Source: Streptococcus sp. oral taxon 431 (GTDB taxonomy: Bacteria; Bacillota; Bacilli; Lactobacillales; Streptococcaceae). From it: DNA of 64,000 bases. The stretch spans positions 1,682,001 to 1,746,000 of the forward strand of contig NZ_CP014264.1 of NCBI RefSeq assembly GCF_001553685.1, in the 5' to 3' direction. Positions 36,956-46,021 of this stretch are shown piece after piece (positions within the stretch are counted from its first letter, which is position 1; each line of letters opens with the position of its first letter). The translations under genes were made by a program, and so were the position numbers. The notes below the pieces were generated by a model. That model had not been told where the DNA came from, searched no databases, and worked only from the letters and a program-made list of their open reading frames with translations.

Positions 36956-37843
36956 TTATTTTGCAACGCTCTTAGCAAGAACGAAGTTTCCTAGTGTAGC
37001 TGAACCATTGCCAGCAACAGCTGGAGTCACGATATAGTCACGTACATCTGGAACTGGTAGGTATCCGTTGAGCAAGGATGTGAATTTCTCACGTACACGG
37101 TCAAGCATATGTTGTTGAGCCATAACCCCACCACCAAAGACGATGACATCTGGACGGAAAGTTACAGTCGCATTCACTGCAGCTTGAGCAATGTAGTAGG
37201 CTTGAACATCCCAGACAGAGTTATTGAGTTCAATGTTTTCCCCACGAACACCTGTACGAGCTTCCAAACTTGGACCAGCTGCATAACCTTCCAAACATCC
37301 ATTATGGAAAGGACAAACACCTTTGAATTCTTTTTCAATATCCATTGGGTGTCTAGCCACATAATAATGCCCCATCTCAGGGTGACCAACACCGCCAATA
37401 AACTCGCCACGTTGGATAACACCTGCACCGATACCTGTACCGATTGTGTAGTAAACCAAGTTTTCGATACGGGCACCCGCATTGTTACGAGCAACCACTT
37501 CACCATAGGCAGAACTATTTACGTCTGTTGTGAAATACATCGGAACGTTTAGAGCGCGACGAAGAGCACCGAGCAAGTCTACATTTGCCCAGTTAGGTTT
37601 TGGAGTTGTTGTGATAAACCCGTAAGTTTTTGAGTTTTTATCGATATCGATTGGACCAAATGAACCAATCGCAAGTCCTGCAAGATTATCAAATTTTGAA
37701 AAGAACTCGATAGTTTTATCGATTGTCTCAATAGGAGTTGTTGTTGGAAATTGTGTTTTTTCTACAATATTAAAGTTTTCATCACCGACAGCACAGACAA
37801 ATTTTGTACCGCCCGCTTCCAAGCTTCCATATAGTTTTGTCAT
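36956..37843 (-). CDS. scrK: Fructokinase (ROK family)
   Basis: Phosphorylates the fructose released by sucrose-6-phosphate hydrolase. The 295-residue ROK kinase has SLEAGGTKFVCAVGD (phosphate-binding), YYTIGTGIGAGVI, and the zinc site formed by GHPEMGHYY and CPFHNGCLEGYAAG. It lies downstream of scrA on the same strand, with its own promoter and a strong terminator plus a BOX element between the two, so it can be expressed on its own. Confidence 0.92.
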   Translation of the reverse strand: MTKLYGSLEAGGTKFVCAVGDENFNIVEKTQFPTTTPIETIDKTIEFFSKFDNLAGLAIGSFGPIDIDKNSKTYGFITTTPKPNWANVDLLGALRRALNVPMYFTTDVNSSAYGEVVARNNAGARIENLVYYTIGTGIGAGVIQRGEFIGGVGHPEMGHYYVARHPMDIEKEFKGVCPFHNGCLEGYAAGPSLEARTGVRGENIELNNSVWDVQAYYIAQAAVNATVTFRPDVIVFGGGVMAQQHMLDRVREKFTSLLNGYLPVPDVRDYIVTPAVAGNGSATLGNFVLAKSVAK

Positions 37844-37870
37844 GATAAACCTCTAGTTTTTATTTTCTCT

Positions 37871-37876
37871 ATTATA
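37871..37876 (-). promoter_or_regulatory. Extended -10 promoter of scrK
   Basis: TGCTATAAT on the minus strand, 28 bp before the scrK ATG. The -35 region is weak. Confidence 0.55.
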
Positions 37877-37942
37877 GCATAATTCCAGAAGGAAAGTTGC
37901 TCTATATTTTAGTTTTTCCTCTGTAAATTTTACTATTCAATC

Positions 37943-37976
37943 AAAAACGAACAAACATGACATTTGTTCGTTTTTT
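37943..37976. terminator. Perfect inverted-repeat terminator between scrA and scrK
   Basis: TCAAAAACGAACAAA and TTTGTTCGTTTTTTGA flank a 7-base loop; the stem has T-rich tails on both strands. Confidence 0.85.
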
Positions 37977-37998
37977 GATCTATTAAATCGAAAGTAGT

Positions 37999-38152
37999 GT
38001 ACTTAATGAAAATCAAAGAACAAACTAGGAATCGAGCTGCGGATTGCTCAAAGTACAGCTTTGAGGTTGTAGATAGAACTGACGAAGTCAGTAACACATA
38101 CATACGGCAAAGCGAGTATGACGCAGTTTAAATTTGATTTTCGAAGAGTATT
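37999..38152 (-). repeat. BOX element, complete, overlapping the scrA stop codon
   Basis: 154 bp in the opposite orientation to the other copies; on the minus strand it begins ATACTCTTCGAAAATC and ends TTTTCATTAAGT. Its first bases coincide with the stop codon of scrA (TAA then TACTCTTCG), so the element begins exactly at the end of the gene. Confidence 0.9.
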
Positions 38153-40034
38153 AAGCTTTAACTTCGATGATTGCATCTCCCTTAGCAACTGATCCAGAAG
38201 CAACTGGATTTACTGAAGCAAAGTCTGCAGTGTTTGTTACGATAACCATAGTAGTGTTATCAAGTCCTGCAGCAGCAATCTTAGCTGAGTCAAATGTTCC
38301 AAGAACATCTCCAGCTTTAACCTTGTCACCTTGGGCAACTTTTTGGTCAAATCCTTCACCGTTCATTGAAACAGTGTCGATACCAACGTGAATCAAGATT
38401 TCAGCTCCGTTTGCTGTTTTCAAACCATAAGCATGCCCTGTTGGGAAGACGATTGTCACTTCAGCATCAGCTGGTGCATAGACAACATCTTGGCTAGGTT
38501 TCACAGCGATTCCTTGTCCCATAGCTCCACTTGAGAAAACTGGGTCATTAACGTCTGAAAGTGCAACTACGTCACCAACGATTGGTGTTTGGATGACACC
38601 TTCGCTAGGTGCAACAACAGTACCAGTTACTGCTTCGTCAGCTAAACGTTCAGTTGTAGCTTCTGAAGCCACTTCTGCTTCATCTTCATAACCAAACATG
38701 TAAGTAAGAGCAAAACCAAGAGCGAATGATACAGCTACCATAAGAAGGTATTGTGGAAGTTGTCCGTTACCAATGTAAAGCATTGTACCAGGGATGATTG
38801 TGATACCATTACCAGTACCAGCAAGACCAAGGATTGAAGCAAGTCCACCACCGACTGCACCAGCGATCAATGAAAGGAAGAATGGTTTACGGAAACGCAA
38901 GTTAACCCCGAAGATAGCAGGCTCAGTAATACCTAGGAAGGCAGAAAGAGCAGCTGGGAAAGCAAGTGTTTTAAGTTTAGGATTTTTAGTTTTCACACCA
39001 ACGGCTACTGTTGCAGCACCTTGAGCAGTCATGGCAGCTGTGATGATAGCGTTGAATGGGTTAACATGGTCAGCAGCAAGCAATTGAACTTCAAGCAAGT
39101 TAAAGATGTGGTGAACACCTGATACGACGATAACTTGGTGAACTCCACCAATCAAGAAACCACCAAGACCGAATGGCAAGTTAAGGATAGCTTTTGTTCC
39201 AAGAAGGATATAGTTTTCAACAACGTGGAAGACTGGTCCGATCACAAACAAACCAAGAATTGACATTACGAGGAGTGTTACGAATGGTGTTACCAAGAGG
39301 TCAAGAACATCTGGAACAACTTTACGAACAGCTTTTTCAAACTTAGCTCCGACAACCCCGATGATGAAGGCTGGAAGAACTGAACCTTGCAAACCAACAA
39401 CTGGGATAAATCCGAAGAAGTTCATAGCAGTTACTTCTCCACCAGAAGCAACAGCCCAGGCATTTGGAAGTGAACCTGAAACGAGCATCATACCAAGAAC
39501 GATACCAACAGCTGGGTTACCACCAAATACACGGAAGGTTGACCAAACAACCAAACCTGGCAAGATAATGAAGGCTGTGTCAGTCAAGATTTGAGTGTAA
39601 GTTGTAACATCTTCTGGAAGTGTCATTCCAAGAGCATTCAAGAGTCCACGAACACCCATGAAGAGACCAGTTGCTACGATAACTGGAATGATTGGTACAA
39701 AAACATCACCGAAAGTACGGATGGCACGTTGGAACCAATTTCCTTGTTTAGCAGCTTCTGCCTTCATCTCATCCTTAGATGTCGTTGGCAAACCAAGAGC
39801 TACGACTTCATCGTACATCTTGTTAACTGTACCTGTACCAAAGATGATTTGGTATTGACCTGAGTTAAAGAAAGCACCTTGAACTTTTTCCAAGTTCTCA
39901 ATAGCATCTTTGTTAATCTTCGCTTCATCTTTAACCATAACACGAAGGCGAGTAGCACAGTGAGCTACACTGTTAACATTCTCACGTCCGCCCAAGGCTT
40001 CGATGACTTTTTTTGCAATTTCTGTATTAGTCAT
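38151..40034 (-). CDS. scrA: Sucrose-specific PTS transporter EIIBCA
   Basis: Imports and phosphorylates sucrose to sucrose-6-phosphate. The 627-residue fusion has EIIB first (phosphocysteine C26 in SVAHCATRLR), then the EIIC membrane domain (about 105-445), then EIIA with its phosphohistidine in ILIHVGIDTVSMNGEG near the C-terminus. The start ATG 40034 has AAGGAG 10 bases upstream; a TTG two codons earlier is less likely. Divergent from scrB, with operator-like sequences and a cre-like site between. This gene carries its own EIIA domain, so only EI and HPr are needed. Confidence 0.94.
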   Translation of the reverse strand: MTNTEIAKKVIEALGGRENVNSVAHCATRLRVMVKDEAKINKDAIENLEKVQGAFFNSGQYQIIFGTGTVNKMYDEVVALGLPTTSKDEMKAEAAKQGNWFQRAIRTFGDVFVPIIPVIVATGLFMGVRGLLNALGMTLPEDVTTYTQILTDTAFIILPGLVVWSTFRVFGGNPAVGIVLGMMLVSGSLPNAWAVASGGEVTAMNFFGFIPVVGLQGSVLPAFIIGVVGAKFEKAVRKVVPDVLDLLVTPFVTLLVMSILGLFVIGPVFHVVENYILLGTKAILNLPFGLGGFLIGGVHQVIVVSGVHHIFNLLEVQLLAADHVNPFNAIITAAMTAQGAATVAVGVKTKNPKLKTLAFPAALSAFLGITEPAIFGVNLRFRKPFFLSLIAGAVGGGLASILGLAGTGNGITIIPGTMLYIGNGQLPQYLLMVAVSFALGFALTYMFGYEDEAEVASEATTERLADEAVTGTVVAPSEGVIQTPIVGDVVALSDVNDPVFSSGAMGQGIAVKPSQDVVYAPADAEVTIVFPTGHAYGLKTANGAEILIHVGIDTVSMNGEGFDQKVAQGDKVKAGDVLGTFDSAKIAAAGLDNTTMVIVTNTADFASVNPVASGSVAKGDAIIEVKA

Positions 40035-40067
40035 TTGCAAAAATCTCCTTATAAAATTTTTTCTTGT

Positions 40068-40082
40068 TTGAAAGCGATTTTA
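40068..40082 (+). promoter_or_regulatory. cre-like CcpA site in the scrA leader
   Basis: TTGAAAGCGATTTTA matches the cre consensus at 14 of 15 positions (T instead of C at position 14). It sits between the scrA -10 and its ATG, a roadblock position suited to glucose repression. Confidence 0.55.
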
Positions 40083-40099
40083 TCCGCCCTACGAATATT

Positions 40100-40127
40100 A
40101 TTCTATCACGTTTAAAAAATATGTCAA
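40100..40127 (-). promoter_or_regulatory. Sigma-A promoter of scrA
   Basis: -35 TTGACA at 40122-40127, 16-bp spacer, extended -10 TGATAGAAT with TAGAAT at 40100-40105. Confidence 0.8.
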
Positions 40128-40137
40128 GCGTTTTGCA
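40122..40137. promoter_or_regulatory. Candidate ScrR operator at the scrA promoter
   Basis: TGTCAAGCGTTTTGCA resembles the more symmetric site at 40292-40307 and covers the scrA -35, so binding would block RNA polymerase. Confidence 0.5.
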
Positions 40138-40291
40138 GAAAAAATTTTGCTAATTTTTATTTTTTGATTGTTTTTGCTATTTTTTTCATCAACACAGCAA
40201 TAAATACCCTATAAACTCAGGGTTTTTACTTTTAAATTTTCAAAAACTTTCATATTTTCATCGATTTTCATAAAATTTTGTTTCTGAACTC

Positions 40292-40307
40292 TGTCAATCG
40301 TTTGACA
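40292..40307. promoter_or_regulatory. Candidate ScrR operator in the scrA-scrB spacer
   Basis: TGTCAATCGTTTGACA has perfect TGTCAA/TTGACA arms around a CG centre, the form of a LacI-family operator. It lies about 100 bp upstream of scrB. Confidence 0.65.
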
Positions 40308-40335
40308 TTTTTTTCTTAAATTTAGTGTGAAAGAC

Positions 40336-40364
40336 TTGCTTTTTTATAAGGAAACGTTTACTAT
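40336..40364 (+). promoter_or_regulatory. Promoter of scrB-scrR with embedded operator half-sites
   Basis: -35 TTGCTT at 40336-40341, 17-bp spacer, -10 TACTAT at 40359-40364. GGAAACGTTTAC, palindromic around CG, overlaps the spacer and -10 and is a second possible ScrR or CcpA target. Confidence 0.5.
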
Positions 40365-40395
40365 TAAGATAGTAGAATTTATGGAGGAAATAGAA

Positions 40396-41850
40396 ATGGA
40401 ATGGACTACTGAACGTCGTTACAGACGTTATGAAGATTGGACACAAGAAGAAAGAAAAGAAATCCAAGAAAAGATGGCACAATCCCCATGGCATGTCAGC
40501 TATCACATTGAGCCAAAGGAAGGTCTCCTCAACGACCCAAACGGCTTTTCTTATTTCGATGGCAAGTGGGTTGTCTTTTACCAAAACTTCCCCTTCGGAG
40601 CAGCTCATGGGTTAAAGTCTTGGGTTCAGCTTGAAAGTGACGATTTGGTGCACTTTACTGAAACAGGTGTAAAAATCTTACCTGATACTCCTTTAGATAG
40701 CCACGGTGCTTACTCTGGTTCTGCTATGCAGTTTGGCGATCAATTATTCCTTTTTTATACTGGAAATGTCCGTGATGACAATTGGGTACGCCACCCTTAT
40801 CAGATCGGTGCCTTGATGGATAAGGATGGAAATATTAAAAAGATTGATAAAATCTTGATTGATCAGCCTGCTGATGCTACTGACCACTTCCGCGATCCAC
40901 AGATTTTTAACTTTAAAGGGCAATACTACGCTATCGTTGGTGGTCAAGATTTGGACAAAAAAGGTTTTGTTCGTCTCTATAAGGCTATCGATAATGATTA
41001 TACAAACTGGCAAGAAGTTGCTGATCTTGACTTTAACAATGACCGCACTGCCTATATGATGGAGTGCCCAAATCTAGTCTTTGTCGGAGAACAACCTGTC
41101 CTTCTTTACTGCCCACAAGGTTTGGATAAAAAGGTTCTTGAATACGACAATATCTATCCAAACATGTATAAAATCGGCGCTTCCTTTGACCCAGAAAATG
41201 CTCGTATGGTAGATGTGTCTGAACTACACAACCTCGATTATGGTTTTGAAGCCTATGCCACTCAAGCCTTCAATGCCCCTGATGGACGTGCCCTTGCTGT
41301 TAGTTGGCTTGGTTTACCAGACGTTTCTTACCCATCTGACCGTTTTGATCACCAAGGAACTTTCTCATTGGTAAAAGAACTTACCATTAAAGACGGCAAA
41401 CTCTATCAATACCCTGTAGCAGCTATCCAGGATCTTCGTGCTTCAGAAGAGGAATTCTCAAATCGTTCTGAAACCAAAAACACCTACGAGATCGAGCTTA
41501 ACCTAGAAGCTGATAGTCAAAATGAAATCGTTCTTCTTGCTGATAAAGATGGCAAAGGACTCTCTATCAACTTTGACCTTGTCAATGGTCAAGTTACTGT
41601 TGACCGCAGTCAAGCAGGTGAGCAATACGCTCAAGAATTTGGAACTACTCGCTCTTGCTCAGTTACTAATCAAGCAACTACTGTCAATATCTTCATCGAC
41701 AACTCAGTCTTTGAAATCTTTATCAATAAAGGAGAAAAAGTATTTTCTGGTCGTGTCTTCCCTCACGAAGATCAAAATGGAATCCTCATTAAATCTGGAA
41801 ACCCAACTGGAACATACTACGAATTAGAATATGGTCGCAAAACTAACTGA
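40396..41850 (+). CDS. scrB: Sucrose-6-phosphate hydrolase (GH32)
   Basis: Splits sucrose-6-phosphate into glucose-6-phosphate and fructose in the cytosol. The 484-residue GH32 enzyme has the nucleophile D47 in LLNDPNG, the transition-state motif FRDPQ, and the acid-base glutamate in MECPNL, followed by a C-terminal beta-sandwich. Start ATG 40396 follows GGAGG by 8 bases; the open frame extends 23 codons upstream across the promoter, which argues against an earlier start. Overlaps scrR by 20 bp. Confidence 0.94.
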   Translation: MEWTTERRYRRYEDWTQEERKEIQEKMAQSPWHVSYHIEPKEGLLNDPNGFSYFDGKWVVFYQNFPFGAAHGLKSWVQLESDDLVHFTETGVKILPDTPLDSHGAYSGSAMQFGDQLFLFYTGNVRDDNWVRHPYQIGALMDKDGNIKKIDKILIDQPADATDHFRDPQIFNFKGQYYAIVGGQDLDKKGFVRLYKAIDNDYTNWQEVADLDFNNDRTAYMMECPNLVFVGEQPVLLYCPQGLDKKVLEYDNIYPNMYKIGASFDPENARMVDVSELHNLDYGFEAYATQAFNAPDGRALAVSWLGLPDVSYPSDRFDHQGTFSLVKELTIKDGKLYQYPVAAIQDLRASEEEFSNRSETKNTYEIELNLEADSQNEIVLLADKDGKGLSINFDLVNGQVTVDRSQAGEQYAQEFGTTRSCSVTNQATTVNIFIDNSVFEIFINKGEKVFSGRVFPHEDQNGILIKSGNPTGTYYELEYGRKTN

Positions 41851-42796
41851 TGTCGCAGAACTAGCAGGCGTCAGCCCAACTACTGTCTCACGTGTTATTA
41901 ATAAAAAAGGCTACCTGTCAGAAAAAACTATTCAAAAGGTTAAAGATGCTATGCGTGAGCTAGGCTATAAACCTAACAATCTGGCTCGCAGTCTTCAAGG
42001 TAAATCTGCCAAGTTAATTGGGCTAATTTTCCCAAAAATCAGCCATGTTTTCTATGCTGAATTGATTGACAAATTAGAGCACGAACTCTTCAAAAAAGGC
42101 TATAAGACAATCATCTGTAACAGTGAACACGATTCGGAAAAAGAACGTGAATATCTTGAAATGCTAGAGGCCAACCAGGTGGACGGTATTATCTCTGGTA
42201 GCCATAACTTAGGGATTGAAGACTACAATCGCGTGACGGCTCCTATCATCTCCTTTGACCGAAACTTGTCACCAGATATTCCTGTCGTTTCTTCTGATAA
42301 CTATGCTGGCGGAGTCCTAGCCGCTCAGACCTTGGCTAAAACTGGAGCCAAGGCTATCATCATGATTACAGGTAATGACAACTCCAATTCTCCAACAGGA
42401 CTTCGTCATGCTGGTTTTGCTTCAATCTTACCCAAGGCTCCTATTATCAATGTTTCCAGTGACTTTTCACCCCTTCGAAAAGAAATGGAAATCAAAAATA
42501 TCTTGACTAAGCAAAAACCAGATGCGATTTTTGCTTCAGATGATTTAACAGCCATCTTGGTTATGAAGATTGCCCAGGAGCTTGGTATCTCTGTTCCAGA
42601 AGAACTCAAGGTTATTGGCTATGATGGAACTTATTTTATCGAGAATTTCTATCCTCACCTTACTACCATTAAACAACCCTTGGAAGAAATTGCTCGCCTG
42701 ACAGTTGATTTACTACTTCAAAAAATCGAAGGAAAAGAAGTTGCCACAACCGGTTATTTCTTACCAGTTAGTCTCTTACCAGGTAAAAGTATTTAA
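41831..42796 (+). CDS. scrR: Sucrose operon repressor ScrR (LacI family)
   Basis: 321-residue regulator: N-terminal helix-turn-helix LTDVAELAGVSPTTVSRVIN with the hinge NNLARSLQGKSA, then a periplasmic-binding-protein-like effector domain. Represses the scr genes, probably through the TGTCAA-type sites between scrA and scrB. Its start lies inside the 3' end of scrB. The stop codon TAA abuts a BOX element. Confidence 0.93.
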   Translation: MVAKLTDVAELAGVSPTTVSRVINKKGYLSEKTIQKVKDAMRELGYKPNNLARSLQGKSAKLIGLIFPKISHVFYAELIDKLEHELFKKGYKTIICNSEHDSEKEREYLEMLEANQVDGIISGSHNLGIEDYNRVTAPIISFDRNLSPDIPVVSSDNYAGGVLAAQTLAKTGAKAIIMITGNDNSNSPTGLRHAGFASILPKAPIINVSSDFSPLRKEMEIKNILTKQKPDAIFASDDLTAILVMKIAQELGISVPEELKVIGYDGTYFIENFYPHLTTIKQPLEEIARLTVDLLLQKIEGKEVATTGYFLPVSLLPGKSI

Positions 42797-42909
42797 TACT
42801 CTTCGAAAATCTCTTCAAACCACGTCAGCTTCCATCTGCAACCTCAAAACAGTGTTTTGAGCAACCTGCGGCTAGCTTCCTAGTTTGTTCTTTGATTTTC
42901 ATTGAGTAT
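42796..42909 (+). repeat. BOX element with 40-bp internal deletion
   Basis: 114 bp against about 154 in the other copies. The boxA start and the boxC end are intact, but the end of boxA (with the primer-site segment) and the start of boxB are missing. The joint falls at a CTTC/TTC microhomology. The element starts at the scrR stop codon. Confidence 0.85.
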
Positions 42910-42913
42910 AAAC

Positions 42914-42947
42914 AAAAAGACTCAGACTGAATCAGTCTGAGTTTTTC
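42914..42947. terminator. Bidirectional terminator between scrR and mvaA
   Basis: ACTCAGACTGA and its complement form a perfect 11-bp stem around ATC or T-rich tails, with A5 and T5 flanks, serving both convergent genes. Confidence 0.88.
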
Positions 42948-44222
42948 TTATGATCTAAATTTTTTCAAGAGTGTTTGGGCTTTCTCTAGATTAAAAGTTT
43001 TTTCAGCAATCAAGCTTTCTACCAACTTAGGCACTTCTGCCTCTGTAGCTCCTGCAAGGAGGGCTAGTGACTTCGCTTGAAGTTTCATGTGTCCATGCTG
43101 GATTCCTGTACTGACCAGAGCCTTAAGTGCTGCAAAGTTTTGAGCGAGACCAATCGAAACGATAATTTGAGCCAATTCCTTAGCTGATGGATGACCTAGC
43201 AAGTCATGGCTGAGAACGACACGAGGATTGAGACCAATTGATCCACCCTTGGTAGCAACTGGCATCGGCAGAGTCATCTCTCCAATCAGTTCTTCTGTTT
43301 CCAAATCCATAGTCCAACGACTAAGACCACGATAGGAACTATCATGACTCGCATAGGCATGTGCTCCTGCTTCAATGGCACGCCAATCATTTCCAGTAGC
43401 AATCAAGAGAGCATCAATTCCGTTAAAGATTCCCTTATTGTGGGTAGCCGCTCGATAAGGATCTGCTTGAGCAAACTGGCTGGCTAAAACCATTTTTTCA
43501 GCTAGTTCACGCGCTTCATCCTTCTGGCGACTCAAATAACGAAAGGCAATCCGACAAGTTGCGGTTACTAGAGAATCTGTTGCATAGTTGGATAGAATTC
43601 CCATTAAACTTTGCCCTTGACTTAGAGCCTCTAGACTTGGTTTTAAAGCTTCAAGCATGGTATTGAGCATATTAGCTCCCATTGCTTCTTGAGTATCTAC
43701 ATGGAGATAAACCACTAAAAAGTCAGCCTCACCAGAAATTTTCTCAACTTTTAGCTCTCTCGCTCCACCACCACGTTTGACAATAGAGGGATAGGCTTGG
43801 TTTGCTTGTTCGAGTAGTTCCGCTTTCTGACTCAAAATAGCCTGACAAGCTTTATCCCTATCTGGAACCTGATAAATAGCTACCTGACCAATCATTTGTC
43901 GCTGATGAACTCGTGCAGTAAAACCACCCGCACGCTTGATAATCTTACTAGCAAAACTAGCCGCAGCAACCACAGATGGCTCTTCGGTCACATAAGGAAC
44001 GGTGTACTCTTGACCATTTACCAACACTTCTGGAACTACTGAGTATGGAAGTGAGAAGGTCCCCACTACATTTTCACTCAATTGGTTCGCAACTGCTAGA
44101 CTGAGATTCTCATTTTGCTCAAGACTTTCTTGGGCTTCCATAGAAGTAAGCGCCTGAGACTTAACTAGTTCTAGGCGCTCTTGAATTGATTTTTTAGCAA
44201 ATCCATTCCAATTTTTTTTCAT
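42948..44222 (-). CDS. mvaA: Hydroxymethylglutaryl-CoA reductase, class II
   Basis: Makes mevalonate for isoprenoids (undecaprenyl carrier lipid). The 424-residue protein has catalytic glutamate in VTEEPSVVAAAS, then IGQVAIYQVPD and a late GLAQNFAALKAL stretch with the lysine/histidine region downstream. Its ATG overlaps the mvaS stop codon (TAATG), so the genes are translationally coupled. Confidence 0.94.
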   Translation of the reverse strand: MKKNWNGFAKKSIQERLELVKSQALTSMEAQESLEQNENLSLAVANQLSENVVGTFSLPYSVVPEVLVNGQEYTVPYVTEEPSVVAAASFASKIIKRAGGFTARVHQRQMIGQVAIYQVPDRDKACQAILSQKAELLEQANQAYPSIVKRGGGARELKVEKISGEADFLVVYLHVDTQEAMGANMLNTMLEALKPSLEALSQGQSLMGILSNYATDSLVTATCRIAFRYLSRQKDEARELAEKMVLASQFAQADPYRAATHNKGIFNGIDALLIATGNDWRAIEAGAHAYASHDSSYRGLSRWTMDLETEELIGEMTLPMPVATKGGSIGLNPRVVLSHDLLGHPSAKELAQIIVSIGLAQNFAALKALVSTGIQHGHMKLQAKSLALLAGATEAEVPKLVESLIAEKTFNLEKAQTLLKKFRS

Positions 44223-45394
44223 TATTTTTCAACCTTGCTGTAGCGACGTTGGTGGTCTACAATCTCAACCAGAGCATAGTCCTGTCCCTCATAGCCTGAC
44301 ATGGTTGCAGAACCTGACTCATCCAAGTTTGCTTCCTCAAAGAAGATTCGTTCATAATCAGCTACGCTCAATGCTTGACGCTGGTCTAGCAAGTCTAAGC
44401 GATTTTTCTGCAATTGCTGTTCATAGCCTTCAACCAATTCCACACTGAAGAACTCAGATACAGCACCGCTTCCGTAGCTATAGAGAGCTAGCTTGTCCCC
44501 TGCTTTGAGACTATCAGAATTTTCAAGAAGAGATAAGAGTCCTAAAAAGAGTGAACCTGTATAGATATTTCCAACCTTTTGGCTGTAAATAATGGACTCA
44601 TCAAAGTGTTTTTGAAGTAAATCCTTTTTCTCTTGAGGTAGAGATTTATCGAGGATTTTTTTCAATCCCTTGAGAGCTAGCTTTGGATATGGCAAATGGA
44701 AACAAATAGCTTCAAAATCATTCAAGTCGCAATCATATCGCTTTTGGTACTCTTCCCAAGTCGTTTTTAAGCTATCCAAATACTGCTGTGTTGAGTAGAC
44801 TCCATTTACAAATGGTGTTGTCGAATAGTTTGGACGCCAAAAGTCCATAATGTCACGAGTCTGCGCAACGTTATCGTTGTTGAAGACCATAACGCGTGGA
44901 TTTTGGCTAATCAACATGGCAACACAGCCTGCACCTTGAGTTGGTTCTCCAGGAGTTTCAACACCATACCTTGCAATATCACTGGCTAGTACCAAAACTT
45001 TTGATTTTGGAGAATTTTCTACGTGTAACTTAGCATAGTGAAGTGCCGCAGTTGCACCATAGCAAGCTTCCTTGATTTCAAAACTACGAGCAAATGGTTG
45101 GATTCCTAATAAACCGTGTACAAAGACTGCAGCCGCCTTACTTTGATCGACTCCAGACTCTGTCGCTACGATAACCATATCAATCTCTTGCTTATCTTCT
45201 TCAGTCAGGATAGAATTTCCTGCACTAGCAGCCAAGGTAACAATATCCTCTGTTAAAGGAGCGATACTCAATTCTTTTAAAAGGAGTCCTTTACTCAATT
45301 TTTCAGGATCAATTCCTCGGGTTTCTGCTAAATCTTGTAATTTCAAAACGTATTGACTGGTCGCAAAACCAATCTTATCAATACCGATTGTCAT
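44222..45394 (-). CDS. mvaS: Hydroxymethylglutaryl-CoA synthase
   Basis: Condenses acetyl-CoA with acetoacetyl-CoA, the first committed step of the mevalonate pathway. 390 residues from ATG 45394 (TIGIDKIGFAT), chosen because GAGGT lies 5 bases upstream; seven more codons are open before it. Catalytic cysteine in EIKEACYGATAAL, catalytic histidine in CFHLPYPK, and early glutamate in VATESGVDQSKA. Operon with mvaA. Confidence 0.94.
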   Translation of the reverse strand: MTIGIDKIGFATSQYVLKLQDLAETRGIDPEKLSKGLLLKELSIAPLTEDIVTLAASAGNSILTEEDKQEIDMVIVATESGVDQSKAAAVFVHGLLGIQPFARSFEIKEACYGATAALHYAKLHVENSPKSKVLVLASDIARYGVETPGEPTQGAGCVAMLISQNPRVMVFNNDNVAQTRDIMDFWRPNYSTTPFVNGVYSTQQYLDSLKTTWEEYQKRYDCDLNDFEAICFHLPYPKLALKGLKKILDKSLPQEKKDLLQKHFDESIIYSQKVGNIYTGSLFLGLLSLLENSDSLKAGDKLALYSYGSGAVSEFFSVELVEGYEQQLQKNRLDLLDQRQALSVADYERIFFEEANLDESGSATMSGYEGQDYALVEIVDHQRRYSKVEK

Positions 45395-45557
45395 ATTTAC
45401 CTCTATTTTTATCATTCATTGTAAAAAATCGTTCACCTCTATTTTATCACAATTGAAGTCAAATGAGCGAAAAAAGACTTGATTCACCAAATCAAGTTCA
45501 TTTTAAAAACCTTATCTCATTTTTAGGCTAGTCCAACAAACAGAACTTTAGAGCTAC

Positions 45558-45590
45558 AAAAAATCGAGTCTTAGCTAGCTCGATTCTTTT
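45558..45590 (-). terminator. Terminator overlapping the end of the ThrE-like operon
   Basis: ATCGAG and CTCGAT form a stem around a 10-base loop that contains the stop codon, followed by six T residues on the minus strand. Confidence 0.65.
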
Positions 45591-46020
45591 TGAGATAATG
45601 ATACAATTTCAACAAAACTGTCCCACTGGCCATTCCAATGGAGATAACAAGGGCCAACATCATGACTAACATGGCACTAGAAATGGCATGGCCGTAGTCA
45701 CCTGTAACGAAGAAGGAAGTGGTTCGATAAGATAGATAACCTGGTACTAGTGGCGCCAATATAGCCAGAGCAAAAACAACTGCTGGTGTCTTATAGAGGA
45801 TACTCATAATTTGGCTGACACAAGAACCAATCACAGCAGCAATAAAGGTTGCCAAAATGACATTGGTTGGTTCCTTGAGTATCAGATAGAGTAACCAGAT
45901 AGACATCCCTAAAACTCCACCAGGGATGAGCATGGAACGCTGGACATTTAAAACAATTAAAAAGGTAATAATGGCAAGCAAACTTGCCAGAGCTTGCAAT
46001 AAAAATGTTGTTAGTGTCAT
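45571..46020 (-). CDS. Threonine/serine exporter family protein, C-terminal half type (DUF3815/ThrE_2)
   Basis: 149-residue membrane protein with four to five hydrophobic segments, including LAPLVPGYLSYRTTSFFVTGD. It matches the second half of ThrE-type transporters, which many Firmicutes encode as two separate proteins. Its ATG lies one base after the stop of the DUF1212 partner. Together they probably export small amino acids. Confidence 0.8.
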   Translation of the reverse strand: MTLTTFLLQALASLLAIITFLIVLNVQRSMLIPGGVLGMSIWLLYLILKEPTNVILATFIAAVIGSCVSQIMSILYKTPAVVFALAILAPLVPGYLSYRTTSFFVTGDYGHAISSAMLVMMLALVISIGMASGTVLLKLYHYLKKNRAS

Positions 46021-46021
46021 A

